DNA from: Cellulomonas fimi
GTDB lineage: Bacteria > Actinomycetota > Actinomycetes > Actinomycetales > Cellulomonadaceae
Length of the DNA: 64,000 bases
Assembly: GCF_012952065.1 (NCBI RefSeq)
Contig: NZ_JABCJJ010000011.1
Span: forward strand, 50,611 to 114,610
Reading direction: 5' to 3'
A program made the translations under genes and the position numbers. The notes under the pieces are model-generated. The model was not told where the DNA came from, ran no database searches, and saw nothing but the letters and a program-made list of their open reading frames with translations. Position 1 is the first letter of the stretch, and each line of letters begins with the position of its first letter. Of this stretch, positions 47,144-55,499 are shown in pieces.

Positions 47144-47665
47144 TCAGAAGAGGGCGTCGAGCTCCTGGGCCGGCGGGATCGGCGCAGCTGACGCGGCGGG
47201 GCGGGCGAGCGTGCCGCCGGTGTCGGCGCCCGCGGCCGGCGCGGCCGCCCGGGCGGCCGCGCCGGCGAGCTCGTCCGCCAGCTCGTTGAAGTGGTTGCCG
47301 ACGTGCCCGCGCACCCACGTGAAGGTCACCGGACCCGTCCGCTCGGCGATCGCCCGCTCGATGCCTTGGACCAGCGCGAGGTTCTGCACCGGCCCGCCGC
47401 TCGCAGTCCGCCAGCCCTTGCGGCGCCAGCCGGCGACCCACACCGACGCGCACTTGATCGCGTACTGCGAGTCGGACTCGATCATCAGCGGCTCCGGCCC
47501 GGGGTGCGCCGTGATGGCCTGGAGCACCGCCATGAGCTCGGCGATCTGGTTCGTGCCGGACGCGATGCCGCCCGACGCCGTCGGGCCCGCGTGGTCGACC
47601 CATGCCCAACCGCTCGCGCCGCCCGGGTTCTTCAGGCACGACCCGTCGGTGCTGACCGTGATCAC
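47144..47665 (-). CDS. rnhA: Ribonuclease HI with C-terminal extension
   Basis: It degrades the RNA strand of RNA-DNA hybrids. From GTG 47665 (GAGGAG just upstream) it is 173 residues. The four catalytic acidic residues are in [41 protein letters not shown] and [10 protein letters not shown]. The last about 40 residues are an Ala/Pro-rich tail ([19 protein letters not shown]) beyond the usual end of the domain. It converges with the ABC permease gene. Confidence 0.92.
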   Translation of the reverse strand: MITVSTDGSCLKNPGGASGWAWVDHAGPTASGGIASGTNQIAELMAVLQAITAHPGPEPLMIESDSQYAIKCASVWVAGWRRKGWRTASGGPVQNLALVQGIERAIAERTGPVTFTWVRGHVGNHFNELADELAGAAARAAAPAAGADTGGTLARPAASAAPIPPAQELDALF

Positions 47666-47774
47666 GTGCTCCTCCTCGCCGGCCCACCCGCCGCGGGCCG
47701 CGAGCATTCTCCCCCGGCGGGCCACGGGATCCGGCCCACCCGCGCGGGTCCGGGTCCTGGTGTTCACTGGTCGC

Positions 47775-48215
47775 ATGCCTCTCAGTGGTGAGTACGAGCC
47801 GAGCACCAGCCCACGCACCCGCGACCAGGTCGACCTCTACGAGCGCTCGGGGGGCACCCAGGGGACGACGTTGCACGGACGCCCGTGCGTCATCGTCACG
47901 ATGCGCGGGGCGAGGTCCGGCAAGCTGCGCAAGGTCGCGCTGATGCGCGTCGAGCACGCCGGCGACTACGCCGTCGTCGCCTCGATGGGCGGCGCGCCGA
48001 AGAACCCGACCTGGTACCACAACGTCGTCGCGCACCCCGAGGTCGAGCTGCAGGACGGGCCCGAGCGCTGGGACATGACGGCGCGCGAGGTGCACGGTGC
48101 GGAGAAGGCGGCGTGGTGGGAGCGCGCCGTCGAGGCGTTCCCGCCGTACGCCGACTACCAGCGGCGGACGCAGCGCGAGATCCCGGTCTTCGTGCTGACG
48201 CGCGCGCAGGGCTGA
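47775..48215 (+). CDS. Deazaflavin (F420)-dependent nitroreductase family protein
   Basis: This 146-residue protein of the split-barrel Ddn/FDOR-B family has [20 protein letters not shown], the deazaflavin-binding region, and [20 protein letters not shown], the family signature. Such proteins reduce quinones or nitro compounds with F420H2 and are near-exclusive to actinobacteria. The ATG at 47775 has no clear Shine-Dalgarno. It stands alone between rnhA (divergent) and the exonuclease (convergent). Confidence 0.92.
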   Translation: MPLSGEYEPSTSPRTRDQVDLYERSGGTQGTTLHGRPCVIVTMRGARSGKLRKVALMRVEHAGDYAVVASMGGAPKNPTWYHNVVAHPEVELQDGPERWDMTAREVHGAEKAAWWERAVEAFPPYADYQRRTQREIPVFVLTRAQG

Positions 48216-48273
48216 CGCCGCAGCAGGAGCCGGAGGCTGACGGGGCACGCACGGCGACCTGCCCGCAGCCCGG

Positions 48274-49221
48274 TCAGCCGTTCGACATCGCCGTGACGAT
48301 CCTCGTGACGCTCGAGGTCAGCCCCCAGCGCTCCGCGAGCCCGACGAGCGCGCCGGGGTCGGCCGGGGTGGGAGGCAGCGCGTCGTCGAGGTCTCCCACC
48401 GGTGCGTCCGGAGCGACGCGGACGACGCCGGGCGCCACCTTCAGGTAGTCCGCCGCCTCGGTGAGCCGGGCACGCTGCGTCGCCGAGAGCCCCTTGTCAC
48501 CTGCGTCGCGCGCGGCGAGCAGCCCGTCCAGGTCGCCGTACCGGTGCAGCAGGGTCACGGCGGTCTTCTCGCCGATCCCCTTGACGCCCGGCAGGCCGTC
48601 GCTCGGGTCGCCGCGCAGCACCGCCATGTCGGCATACGCCTGTCCGCTCGGCACGCCGTACTTCTCGTGCAGGCGGGCCTGGTCGATGACGTCGAGCTCG
48701 GCCACCCCGCGGGACGTGTAGAGCACCCGCACGCCCGCGTCGTCGTCCACCAGCTGGAACAGGTCCCGATCACCCGTGACGACCTCGACCGGCGAGCGCT
48801 CGGCGGGGGGCCGCGCGATCTCGCGGGCGACGAGCGTGCCGATGACGTCGTCGGCCTCGTAGCCGGGGGCCCCGACGCGGGGGATCCCGAGCGCCTCGAG
48901 GACCTCGACGATGACCGGGATCTGCGGGAGCAGGCGGTCCGGGGTCTCCTCGACGTCGGTCGTCCCGGCGACGAGGCGGTGCTCCTTGTACGAGGGGATC
49001 GCCTGGACGCGGAACGCCGGGCGCCAGTCGTCGTCCCAGCACGCGACCACGCGACTCGGGTGGCGCTGCGTGATGAGCCGCGCGGTCATGTCGAGCAGAC
49101 CCCGCACCGCGTTCACGGGGACGCCGTCGGGCGACCTGATCGAGTCCGGGACGCCGAAGAAGGCGCGGAAGTACAGGGACGCGGTGTCGAGCAGGAGCAA
49201 CGGGCGGTGCGGCTGCGGCAT
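48274..49221 (-). CDS. Stand-alone 5'-3' exonuclease (PolA N-domain-like, FEN superfamily)
   Basis: The 315-residue protein matches the PIN-fold 5' nuclease: LLLDTASLYFRAFFGVPDS, YEADDVIGTLVAREI, GDRDLFQLVDDD and the helix-hairpin-helix LPGVKGIGEKTAVTLLHRYG, with metal-binding Asp clusters intact. It lacks any polymerase domain and is common beside the full polA in actinobacteria. TAGCGT lies 6 nt before ATG 49221 (plus 49228-49233), indicating a leaderless transcript. It probably acts in Okazaki or repair flap removal. Confidence 0.9.
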   Translation of the reverse strand: MPQPHRPLLLLDTASLYFRAFFGVPDSIRSPDGVPVNAVRGLLDMTARLITQRHPSRVVACWDDDWRPAFRVQAIPSYKEHRLVAGTTDVEETPDRLLPQIPVIVEVLEALGIPRVGAPGYEADDVIGTLVAREIARPPAERSPVEVVTGDRDLFQLVDDDAGVRVLYTSRGVAELDVIDQARLHEKYGVPSGQAYADMAVLRGDPSDGLPGVKGIGEKTAVTLLHRYGDLDGLLAARDAGDKGLSATQRARLTEAADYLKVAPGVVRVAPDAPVGDLDDALPPTPADPGALVGLAERWGLTSSVTRIVTAMSNG

Positions 49222-49347
49222 GGGGGAACGCTACGCCGGGCCTGCGACACCGCGTGCGACACCGCCACCGGGTCCGCGTCCGGCGCCGGCTGCCGCGAGC
49301 GCCGGCGCCGAGGCGCCCGCACCCCGTTGTCCACGTGTCGGACATGA

Positions 49348-49376
49348 TTGACGCACCAGGTGAGACGCCCTAGTTT
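49348..49376 (+). promoter_or_regulatory. Promoter of the SAM-IV riboswitch/monooxygenase transcript
   Basis: TTGACG (49348-49353), a 17-nt spacer, then TAGTTT (49371-49376) match sigma-A promoter elements. The spacer carries GTGAGAC (49360-49366) and GTTTCTC follows, resembling the operator before metY. The expected start site is just before the aptamer at about 49383. Confidence 0.7.
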
Positions 49377-49382
49377 CTCTTC

Positions 49383-49490
49383 CAGGTCATGAGCGCCAGC
49401 GCGAAGCCCCGGCTCGCTGGCCGGCAACCCTCCTCGTCGTGGGGTGCTCCGGGTGAGGACCCGACCCGTGCGACCGCACCGGTAAGGACG
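49383..49490 (+). ncRNA. SAM-IV riboswitch
   Basis: The conserved core GGTCATGAGCGCCAGCG (from 49385), then GCCCCGGCTCGCTGGCCGG, CAACCCTCC and GGGGTGCTCCGGGTGAGGAC (to 49461), matches the actinobacterial SAM-IV aptamer; GGTC at 49385 pairs with GACC at 49458 to close P1. It binds S-adenosylmethionine and usually switches expression off when SAM is high. It precedes a sulfur-linked flavin monooxygenase, a known type of SAM-IV target. The 3' boundary is approximate. Confidence 0.9.
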
Positions 49491-49504
49491 GCAAGGAGAT
49501 CCCC

Positions 49505-49531
49505 GTGCGAATGCGCTGCTGTCACCCCTGA
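49505..49531 (+). CDS. Short leader ORF with tandem Cys codons after the riboswitch (MRMRCCHP)
   Basis: A GTG-started frame of eight codons, MRMRCCHP, follows AAGGAG (49493-49498) by 6 nt, so it has a real ribosome binding site. Two consecutive Cys codons lie three and four codons before the stop. A perfect hairpin (49533-49552) starts 2 nt after the stop codon. This is the geometry of a Cys-responsive attenuator placed between a SAM aptamer and its gene. An in-frame ATG at 49511 is an alternative start. Translation is inferred. Confidence 0.5.
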   Translation: MRMRCCHP

Positions 49532-49532
49532 C

Positions 49533-49552
49533 GGCGCACCCTCCGGTGCGCC
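49533..49552 (+). terminator. Attenuator-like hairpin after the Cys leader ORF
   Basis: GGCGCACC (49533-49540) pairs perfectly with GGTGCGCC (49545-49552) around a CTCC loop. No U-tract follows. It directly follows the leader ORF stop and precedes the monooxygenase by about 105 nt. Confidence 0.55.
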
Positions 49553-49657
49553 CCTCCGCGCACCCGCACGCAGGTTCCCTGCTCCCGTGACCCCTCCCTG
49601 AGAGCCGGCCGGCGGGCCTGCGCGAACCCCGACCGGCCCGTCACCAAGGAGACGCTC

Positions 49658-51118
49658 ATGAGCCAGACCCCCGAGAAGAAGCGCATCGTCCTCAACGCGT
49701 TCGACATGACCTGCGTGACCCACCAGGCCGCCGGCACGTGGCGCCACCCGGAGAGCCGGGCGTGGGACTACAACACCCTCGAGTACTGGACCGAGCTGGC
49801 CCAGCTGCTCGAACGCGGCAGGTTCGACTCGCTGTTCATCGCCGACGTGGTCGGCGTGTACGACGTGTACCGCGGCACGGTTGCGGGCTCGCTCACCGAC
49901 GCGGTCCAGGTGCCGGTCAACGACCCGTTCCTCCAGGTCCCCGCGATGGCGGCCGTGACCCAGCACCTGGGCTTCGGCATCACGAGCGCGCTGACCTACG
50001 AGCAGCCGTACGCGCTGGCCCGCAAGTTCTCGACCCTCGACCACCTGACGAAGGGCCGCGTGGCCTGGAACGTCGTGACCGGCTACCTCAACAGCGCCGC
50101 GATCAACCTCGGCTTCGACCGCCAGATGAGCCACGACGCGCGGTACGACCTCGCCGACGAGTTCCTCGACGTCACCTACAAGCTGTGGGAGGGCAGCTGG
50201 GACGACGACGCCGTGCTGCGCGACAAGGAGAAGGGCGTCTTCACCGACCCGACGAAGGTCCACCCCATCGGCCACCAGGGGGAGTTCTACTCGGTGCCCG
50301 GCATCCACCTGTCGGAGCCGAGCCCGCAGCGCACGCCGGTGATCTTCCAGGCGGGCGCCTCGCCGCGCGGACGCGGGTTCGCCGCCAAGCACGGCGAGGG
50401 CGTCTTCATCAGCCCCGGCACGATCGCCCAGGCGCGCGCGACGAGCGACGACATCCGCGACCGCGCCGAGGCCCTCGGCCGCTCGCGCGACTCGGTCAAG
50501 ATCTTCACGCTCATCACGGTGATCACGGCCGAGACCGACGAGGCGGCGCAGGCGAAGTTCGAGGACTACCTGCGCTACGCGAACCCCGAGGGCGCGTTGT
50601 CGCTGTACGGCGGGTGGACCGGCGTGGACTTCTCCGAGTACGACCTGGACCAGCCGCTGGTCGAGGTCGAGAACGACTCGCTGCGCTCGGCGCTCCAGAT
50701 GCTCACGACGATCGACCCCGACCGGGCGTGGACGCCGCTGGACATCGTCACCAAGCGCAGCATCGGCGGCCTGGGACCGGTGCTCGTCGGTTCGGTCGAG
50801 AAGGTCGCCGACGAGCTCGAGCGGTGGGTCGACGAGGGTGGGATCGACGGCTTCAACTTCGCCTACGCGGTGACGCCCGGCACGTTCGAGGACCTGGTCG
50901 AGCTCGTCGTGCCCGAGCTCCAGCGGCGCGGGCGGGCGCGCACCGAGTACGAGGGCTCGACGCTGCGCGAGAACCTCTTCGGCGAGGGCCGCGTCCACGC
51001 GGAGGACACGCACCCGGCGCGCCGGTACCACGGGGCGTTCACCGGGGGACCGAGTGCCGCCGACGGCACCAAGGAGTCGAAGATCTCGACCGGGCTCGCA
51101 GAGACCGCGCGGATATGA
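49658..51118 (+). CDS. NtaA/SnaA/DszA-family flavin-dependent monooxygenase (LLM class)
   Basis: This 486-residue bacterial luciferase-like enzyme has the clade signature NAFDMTCVTHQAAGTWRHPE at the N terminus, GRVAWNVVTGYLNSAAINLG, and HPIGHQGEFYSVPGIHLSEP and VIFQAGASPRGRGFAAKH. These enzymes use FMNH2 to oxidise sulfur or nitrogen heterocycles and chelates (nitrilotriacetate, pristinamycin, dibenzothiophene). The ATG has AAGGAG 6 nt upstream. SAM-IV plus a Cys uORF in its leader implies a role in sulfur scavenging when Met/Cys are short. It is monocistronic; a flavin reductase must be elsewhere. Confidence 0.92.
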   Translation: MSQTPEKKRIVLNAFDMTCVTHQAAGTWRHPESRAWDYNTLEYWTELAQLLERGRFDSLFIADVVGVYDVYRGTVAGSLTDAVQVPVNDPFLQVPAMAAVTQHLGFGITSALTYEQPYALARKFSTLDHLTKGRVAWNVVTGYLNSAAINLGFDRQMSHDARYDLADEFLDVTYKLWEGSWDDDAVLRDKEKGVFTDPTKVHPIGHQGEFYSVPGIHLSEPSPQRTPVIFQAGASPRGRGFAAKHGEGVFISPGTIAQARATSDDIRDRAEALGRSRDSVKIFTLITVITAETDEAAQAKFEDYLRYANPEGALSLYGGWTGVDFSEYDLDQPLVEVENDSLRSALQMLTTIDPDRAWTPLDIVTKRSIGGLGPVLVGSVEKVADELERWVDEGGIDGFNFAYAVTPGTFEDLVELVVPELQRRGRARTEYEGSTLRENLFGEGRVHAEDTHPARRYHGAFTGGPSAADGTKESKISTGLAETARI

Positions 51119-51198
51119 CCGCGGAGTCTCGGCGGCGCGGCGCGGCGCGACCGCCGCGCCGCCGACACCCCGTGGAACGATCGGCTCCCGCAGACCGG

Positions 51199-52053
51199 TC
51201 AGGCGCTCAGCTCCGCCAGCACGACCGGGAGCTCGTCGAGCAGCTCACGCGCGAGGAACCCGGTCGGACCCACGCGGGCGGCGAGCCGGTCCCCTGCGGC
51301 GGCGTGCAGGTGCGTGCCCCAGCACGCCGCCTGGGCGGGCGAGGCACCGCGCGCGAGCAGCCCGGTGATCGCGCCCGCGAGCACGTCGCCGCTGCCCGAC
51401 GTCGCGAGGCCCCCGTACCCCGTCGAGATCTGCCACCGACCGCCGTCGGGGTCGGCGATCTCGCCGTAGCAGCTCACCACCGCTCCGTACCGCCGCGCGA
51501 TCTCGGGAGCCGCCCGCGCGGCGTCGTCCACGTCGTCCTGCTCGAGCAGGCGCGCGGCCTCGGCGAGGTTGGGCGTGAGCACGAGACGACCGCGGAGCGG
51601 CTCGACGGCGTCGCGCAGCTCCACGAGCACCCCGAGCGCGTAGGCGTCGAGCACCAGGGTGGTGTCCTCGCCGAGCAGCGGGACGAGGGTCCGCAGCAGG
51701 GCTCCCGTCTCGTCCGGGTCGTCGAGGCCCGCGCCGACCAGCACGGTGTCCGCCGAGCCCAGGTCGTCGGCCAGCCGGTCGACCCCTGCCCCGTGGACCG
51801 ACCCGGCGTCGTTCTCGGGCAGCCCCCGCACGCCCGACTCGGGCACCGCGACCGCGAGCGCGACCGCGACCGACTCCGCCACGCCGAGCGTGAGCCGCCC
51901 TGCACCTGCCCGCAGCGCCGCGAGCCCCGCGAGCAGCGCGCCGCCCGGCGTCCTGCGCGCACCGCCGACCACGAGCACCTGCCCACGCCCGTACTTGGAG
52001 TCGGCGACGTCGGGCAGCGGCCACCCCCGCAGGGACGACGGGGTCACGATCAC
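51199..52053 (-). CDS. nnrD: ADP-dependent (S)-NAD(P)H-hydrate dehydratase
   Basis: It repairs hydrated NAD(P)H. From GTG 52053 it is 284 residues of the YjeF C-domain/ribokinase-like fold. GRGQVLVVGGARRTPGGALL, DAYALGVL, LTPNLAEAARLL and TSGSGDVLAGAITGLLARG (catalytic Asp) are clear. GTG 52053 is preferred because GGGAGG lies just upstream; ATG 52101 would overlap the histidine phosphatase gene and has no ribosome site. The N-terminal epimerase domain found in fused proteins is absent. Confidence 0.9.
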   Translation of the reverse strand: MIVTPSSLRGWPLPDVADSKYGRGQVLVVGGARRTPGGALLAGLAALRAGAGRLTLGVAESVAVALAVAVPESGVRGLPENDAGSVHGAGVDRLADDLGSADTVLVGAGLDDPDETGALLRTLVPLLGEDTTLVLDAYALGVLVELRDAVEPLRGRLVLTPNLAEAARLLEQDDVDDAARAAPEIARRYGAVVSCYGEIADPDGGRWQISTGYGGLATSGSGDVLAGAITGLLARGASPAQAACWGTHLHAAAGDRLAARVGPTGFLARELLDELPVVLAELSA

Positions 52054-52084
52054 CGGCCCCTCCCGTCCGCCGCTCGGCGGCCGG

Positions 52085-52825
52085 TCAGCCCCCGAGGACA
52101 TCGTCCGACCGCGGCTGCTCGGTGGCGGGGACCCGCTGCTCGTCGAGGTGCTCGTCGAGGTTGAAGGCGTCGACCGTCCAGCGCCCCTCACCCGTCGGGC
52201 GCAGCAGGCGCGTCACCGAGGCGTTGCGGACCGTGGACGTGCGCTGGATCTCGAGCACGGCGTCCTCGGTCAGCTCCTCGCAGACGTACCGCAGCACCAT
52301 GATCACCGCGTCGTGGCAGACGACGAGCACGCGCCGGCCGTGCTCGAGCCGGTCGAGGTCCTGAAGCAGGGACCGCAGCCGCAGGGCCATGTCGGCCCAC
52401 GACTCGCCGCCCGGCGGGCGGTGGTAGAACTTGCCGAGCCACCGCCGACGCGCGGCCTCCTCGGGCAGCCGCGCCTCCACCCCCGCCGTCGTGAGCAGGT
52501 CCAGGACCCCCAGCTCGCGATCGCGGAGGCGCTCGTCGAACCGGATCGGCAGGGGCAGCCCGCTCGCCTCGATGGCCAGGAGCGCCGTCTGGTGGGCCCG
52601 CACGTACGGCGAGCTCCACACGCTCTGAGGGGCCTCGTCGTCAGGCAGGTCGCGCAGCCAGGAGCCGAGCGCCTCGGCCTGGGCCGCTCCCAGCTCGCTG
52701 AGCGGGACGTCCGCGTCGCGGAACCCCACGTCGATCACCTCGGCCGCGGCCGCCTCCGCGGCTGCCGCGGCGACGTTGCCCAGGCTCTCCCCGTGCCGCA
52801 CCAGCACCAGCTCCGTCGCACCCAT
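52085..52825 (-). CDS. Histidine phosphatase family protein (phosphoglycerate mutase-like)
   Basis: The 246-residue protein has the RHG motif LVRHGESLGNVAAAAA (catalytic His), Arg in SSPYVRAHQTALLA, RDRELGVLD and the second His in VVCHDAVIMVLRYV. It is a broad-specificity phosphatase; substrate unknown. TAGCGT (plus 52833-52838) lies 7 nt before ATG, pointing to a leaderless mRNA. An Ala/Glu-rich segment (AAAEAAAAEVIDVG) after the RHG motif is unusual for the family. nnrD follows on the same strand and may be co-transcribed. Confidence 0.87.
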   Translation of the reverse strand: MGATELVLVRHGESLGNVAAAAAEAAAAEVIDVGFRDADVPLSELGAAQAEALGSWLRDLPDDEAPQSVWSSPYVRAHQTALLAIEASGLPLPIRFDERLRDRELGVLDLLTTAGVEARLPEEAARRRWLGKFYHRPPGGESWADMALRLRSLLQDLDRLEHGRRVLVVCHDAVIMVLRYVCEELTEDAVLEIQRTSTVRNASVTRLLRPTGEGRWTVDAFNLDEHLDEQRVPATEQPRSDDVLGG

Positions 52826-52900
52826 GCGAGCGACGCTAGTGGAGCCTCGGGCAGCCTGCCGGGGGAGGCCGGCCGATCCTGGTCGTGCGCAGGGATGCGA

Positions 52901-52956
52901 CCGTCTCGAGAGAGCCGTCTCGAGAGAACCGCCTCGAGAGAGCCGTCTCGAGAGAG
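52901..52956. repeat. 14-bp tandem repeat, four units, CCGTCTCGAGAGAG
   Basis: Units start at 52901, 52915, 52929 and 52943; the first and fourth are identical and the others differ by one base each. Every unit holds the palindrome CTCGAG. The array lies in the 275-bp gap 52826-53100 upstream of the histidine phosphatase gene; I see no gene in that gap. Confidence 0.85.
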
Positions 52957-53100
52957 AGGACGGCCCGACGCATCCGCAGGGGGCTGGGAACGTCGGGCCG
53001 TCGCGGACACGCTAGCGCCCCGGCTCTCCGCTGGGAAGAGTGCGGAGCGGGTGAGTGCCCGGAAAGCTCGACCGGACGCTCGCTCGCCGCTCGCCCGCGG

Positions 53101-54684
53101 TCAGCGCGCGGGTGCCAGGTCCAGCTGCGACTCGGCGACCGCGATGACGGACCACGTGCCGCCGTCGTCGCTGCTGAGCTCGTACGCCGGGACGAGGACC
53201 GTGGCTCCGTCGGGCTGCGTGTACAGCGTCAGGCCGAGGCGCGACGACGTGAGCGTCACCTCCGTCACGGGCCACCGCAGCGCGCTGCCGGGTGCCACCG
53301 TCGGCGGGACGGTCGGGTCGGTCGCCGGCGCGGGCTCGGACGCAGCCGACGACGTGCCCGTGTCGAGCTCGGTGATCGCACCCTCGAGGGTCACTCCGCC
53401 GCGGGCGGCATACATGATCGGCCCGCCGGTGGTGGCGCCGAACCGCGGGTCCATGAGCCGTTCGGCAGCCTCGGCCGGGCTCACCACGTCGTACGCGCCG
53501 AGCGGGACCAGGGGCGCGAGCGAGCCGTAGAGGCTCTGCACGCCGTCACCCACGAACGTCACGCTCCACGCGGTCCCGCTGAGCTGCTCGTCGACGACCT
53601 GGTTGGCGGTCACGTACGACAGCTCGCGCATGCCGGAGTCACCGGTCTCGTACTGGTAGGCGTCCGGGTCGACGCCGACCGACGCGAGCAGCTCGCGGAA
53701 CCGCGACACCGCGGCGTCGCCCTGCGGCGCGTCGCCGAGGGCCGCCGAGTCGAGGCACTCCCGACCCGGCTCGGGCACGGGCACGGGCACGGGCACCATC
53801 TCGGGGGCTGCCGGCTCGGCGGACCCGGCGGACCCCTCCGTGCTGCCCGAGGTCCCCGACCCGTCGGAGCGCGTGGGCCCCTCGCCGGTCGGCTGCGGGC
53901 AGGCGTACGGGTCCAACGTCGGGTCGTAGTAGCTCACGCTGGCCGTGCCGTCGGGCATGAGCTGGAGCGAGGCGCCCGTGCCGTCGTCGGGGCCGACGGC
54001 CCACGAGCCGAACCGCAGCTCCGCGCTTCCGCTCACGCCGAGCGCCTGCGCGACCCGCTCGGCCGTCTCGGCGCTGAAGACGGACGCGCCGTCGAACGCC
54101 CACCCGTCGGCCGTCCCGCCCTCGCCCGACAGGCCGGCGGCCGTGAACACGGTCCGCCCGCCGTACCAGGGCGCGATCATCGAGCTGCGCGCGGCCGCGT
54201 CCGTCGCCGCCTCGGGCGCGCCGAGCGCCTGGCTCGGGGCCGCGCCCGCCGTCATGCCCTGCAGCGTGATGGCCGGCGCAGCCGACGGCGTCTCGTCCTC
54301 CCCGGCCGAGCCGAGGGCGTACCCCGCCGAGCCGAACACGAGCGCACCCGCAGCGACGGCCGCGGCGGGGACCCACCGGGAGCGCCCACGCCGGGCGCGG
54401 GCGACCGCGAGCTCGTCGGTCGTGCCGGCGACGGGCCGCTCGGCGGCGGGAGGGCTCGCCACGCGCGACCGGACCGCGGCGTCGAGCGACCTGGTGTCCG
54501 GCTCAGCGCCGACCGCCGGGTCGGACGCGCGCAGCCGCTCGAGGGCGGCGTCGCCCTCCTGCGGTGCGGCGTGCTCGTGCGCTGCGTGGTGCCCGTGGGG
54601 GCCGGCGTGCGCCGCGGCGGTCGGTTCCGAGCCGCCCGGGCGCGCGGCCTCCGGCTCGTCGGACGGGCGGATGGTGTCGTTCAC
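53101..54684 (-). CDS. Membrane-anchored hypothetical protein, possible anti-sigma-like partner
   Basis: Start GTG 54684 has GGAGG 5 nt upstream. The 527-residue protein has a cytoplasmic N terminus of about 115 residues (His/Pro-rich HGHHAAHEHAAPQEG, then ALERLRASDPAV), one membrane helix (WVPAAAVAAGALVFGSAGYA) and a long extracytoplasmic part with Ser/Gly/Pro-rich linkers and no domain I recognise. It follows an ECF sigma gene on the same strand by 234 nt. An anti-sigma role is possible but the cytoplasmic part shows no zinc-binding HxxxCxxC motif. Its function is open. Confidence 0.65.
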   Translation of the reverse strand: MNDTIRPSDEPEAARPGGSEPTAAAHAGPHGHHAAHEHAAPQEGDAALERLRASDPAVGAEPDTRSLDAAVRSRVASPPAAERPVAGTTDELAVARARRGRSRWVPAAAVAAGALVFGSAGYALGSAGEDETPSAAPAITLQGMTAGAAPSQALGAPEAATDAAARSSMIAPWYGGRTVFTAAGLSGEGGTADGWAFDGASVFSAETAERVAQALGVSGSAELRFGSWAVGPDDGTGASLQLMPDGTASVSYYDPTLDPYACPQPTGEGPTRSDGSGTSGSTEGSAGSAEPAAPEMVPVPVPVPEPGRECLDSAALGDAPQGDAAVSRFRELLASVGVDPDAYQYETGDSGMRELSYVTANQVVDEQLSGTAWSVTFVGDGVQSLYGSLAPLVPLGAYDVVSPAEAAERLMDPRFGATTGGPIMYAARGGVTLEGAITELDTGTSSAASEPAPATDPTVPPTVAPGSALRWPVTEVTLTSSRLGLTLYTQPDGATVLVPAYELSSDDGGTWSVIAVAESQLDLAPAR

Positions 54685-54832
54685 GGCGGCCTCCTGAGGT
54701 CGGGCCTGCGCGGCTGGTGCCGTGCGGTCGATGGCGGTGCGGTCCGATGCGGTGCGGGACCGGCTCTACCTCCTCTGTGTGGTCGACCACCCCCCTCTTG
54801 CACCCGACACCACCCCACCCGCCGAGTGCGAC

Positions 54833-54879
54833 CTTCCGACGCTTCCCCGGCGGCGCGCGCCGGTGGAACGTCGCACTCG
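54833..54879. terminator. Hairpin of the GAGTGCG family between sigma and membrane protein genes
   Basis: CGAGTGCGACCTTCC (54833-54847) pairs with 54865-54879 with one mismatch; an inner GC-rich palindrome (CCGGCGGCGCGCGCCGG) extends the fold. It lies 40 nt after the sigma gene stop, and suggests that the membrane protein gene has its own promoter. Confidence 0.55.
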
Positions 54880-54918
54880 CAGGGGCGAGAGCGGTCGGCT
54901 CACCCCTGCGGGCGGCAG

Positions 54919-55407
54919 TCAGACCGCCGCGCGCTCGCTCCAGGCCTCGCGGAGCCGTGCCCGAGCCCGCGAGAGCGCCGCGTCGGCCCCGCCGCGCGAG
55001 ATCCCGAGCACCTCGGCGAGCTGCGCGCCGTCGAGCCCCTCCCACGCGTGGAGCAGGAGGATGCGCCGGTCGCGCGGCGACAGCGCCGCGAGGACGGCGC
55101 GGACCTCGTCGTCCTCGACCGCGAGGGTCGCGGGGTCGCTGTCGTCGACCTCCTCGGGCACCACCTCGACCGGAACGGGTCGCAACTTGCGGCGGTGGTT
55201 GGCGAGCACGAACCCCGCGGTGCGGTACAGCCAGGGCAGCTCCGCGCCGTCGGGCACGTCGTCGCGCCGGCGCCACGCGACGGCCAGGACGTCCGCGGTC
55301 AGGTCCTCGGCGTCGTCGCGCGGGGCGCGGCGCACGAAGTAGCGGTAGAGCGCGGTCGAGTGCAGGTCGAAGAGACCCTCGAACCAGGCGTCGTCGCGGG
55401 GCGCCAC
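54919..55407 (-). CDS. ECF-type RNA polymerase sigma factor
   Basis: The 162-residue protein has sigma region 2 (ALYRYFVRRAPRDDAEDLTA, then DVLAVAWRRRDDVP, ELPWLYRTAGFVLANHRRK) and region 4 (LSPRDRRILLLHAWEGLDGA followed by the HTH LAEVLGISRGGADAALSRAR). It is small and lacks regions 1 and 3, as ECF sigmas do. Start GTG 55407 has GGAG 6 nt upstream. The 53101-54684 membrane protein is the obvious partner candidate. The regulon is unknown. Confidence 0.88.
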   Translation of the reverse strand: MAPRDDAWFEGLFDLHSTALYRYFVRRAPRDDAEDLTADVLAVAWRRRDDVPDGAELPWLYRTAGFVLANHRRKLRPVPVEVVPEEVDDSDPATLAVEDDEVRAVLAALSPRDRRILLLHAWEGLDGAQLAEVLGISRGGADAALSRARARLREAWSERAAV

Positions 55408-55499
55408 GGGAGTCTCCAGTCAGTCATCCGGCTGCCTACACCCGCACTGTGTCGCACTCGCCCCGCATCTTGCACCCGCGAAGGCACCGATCGCGGCAC

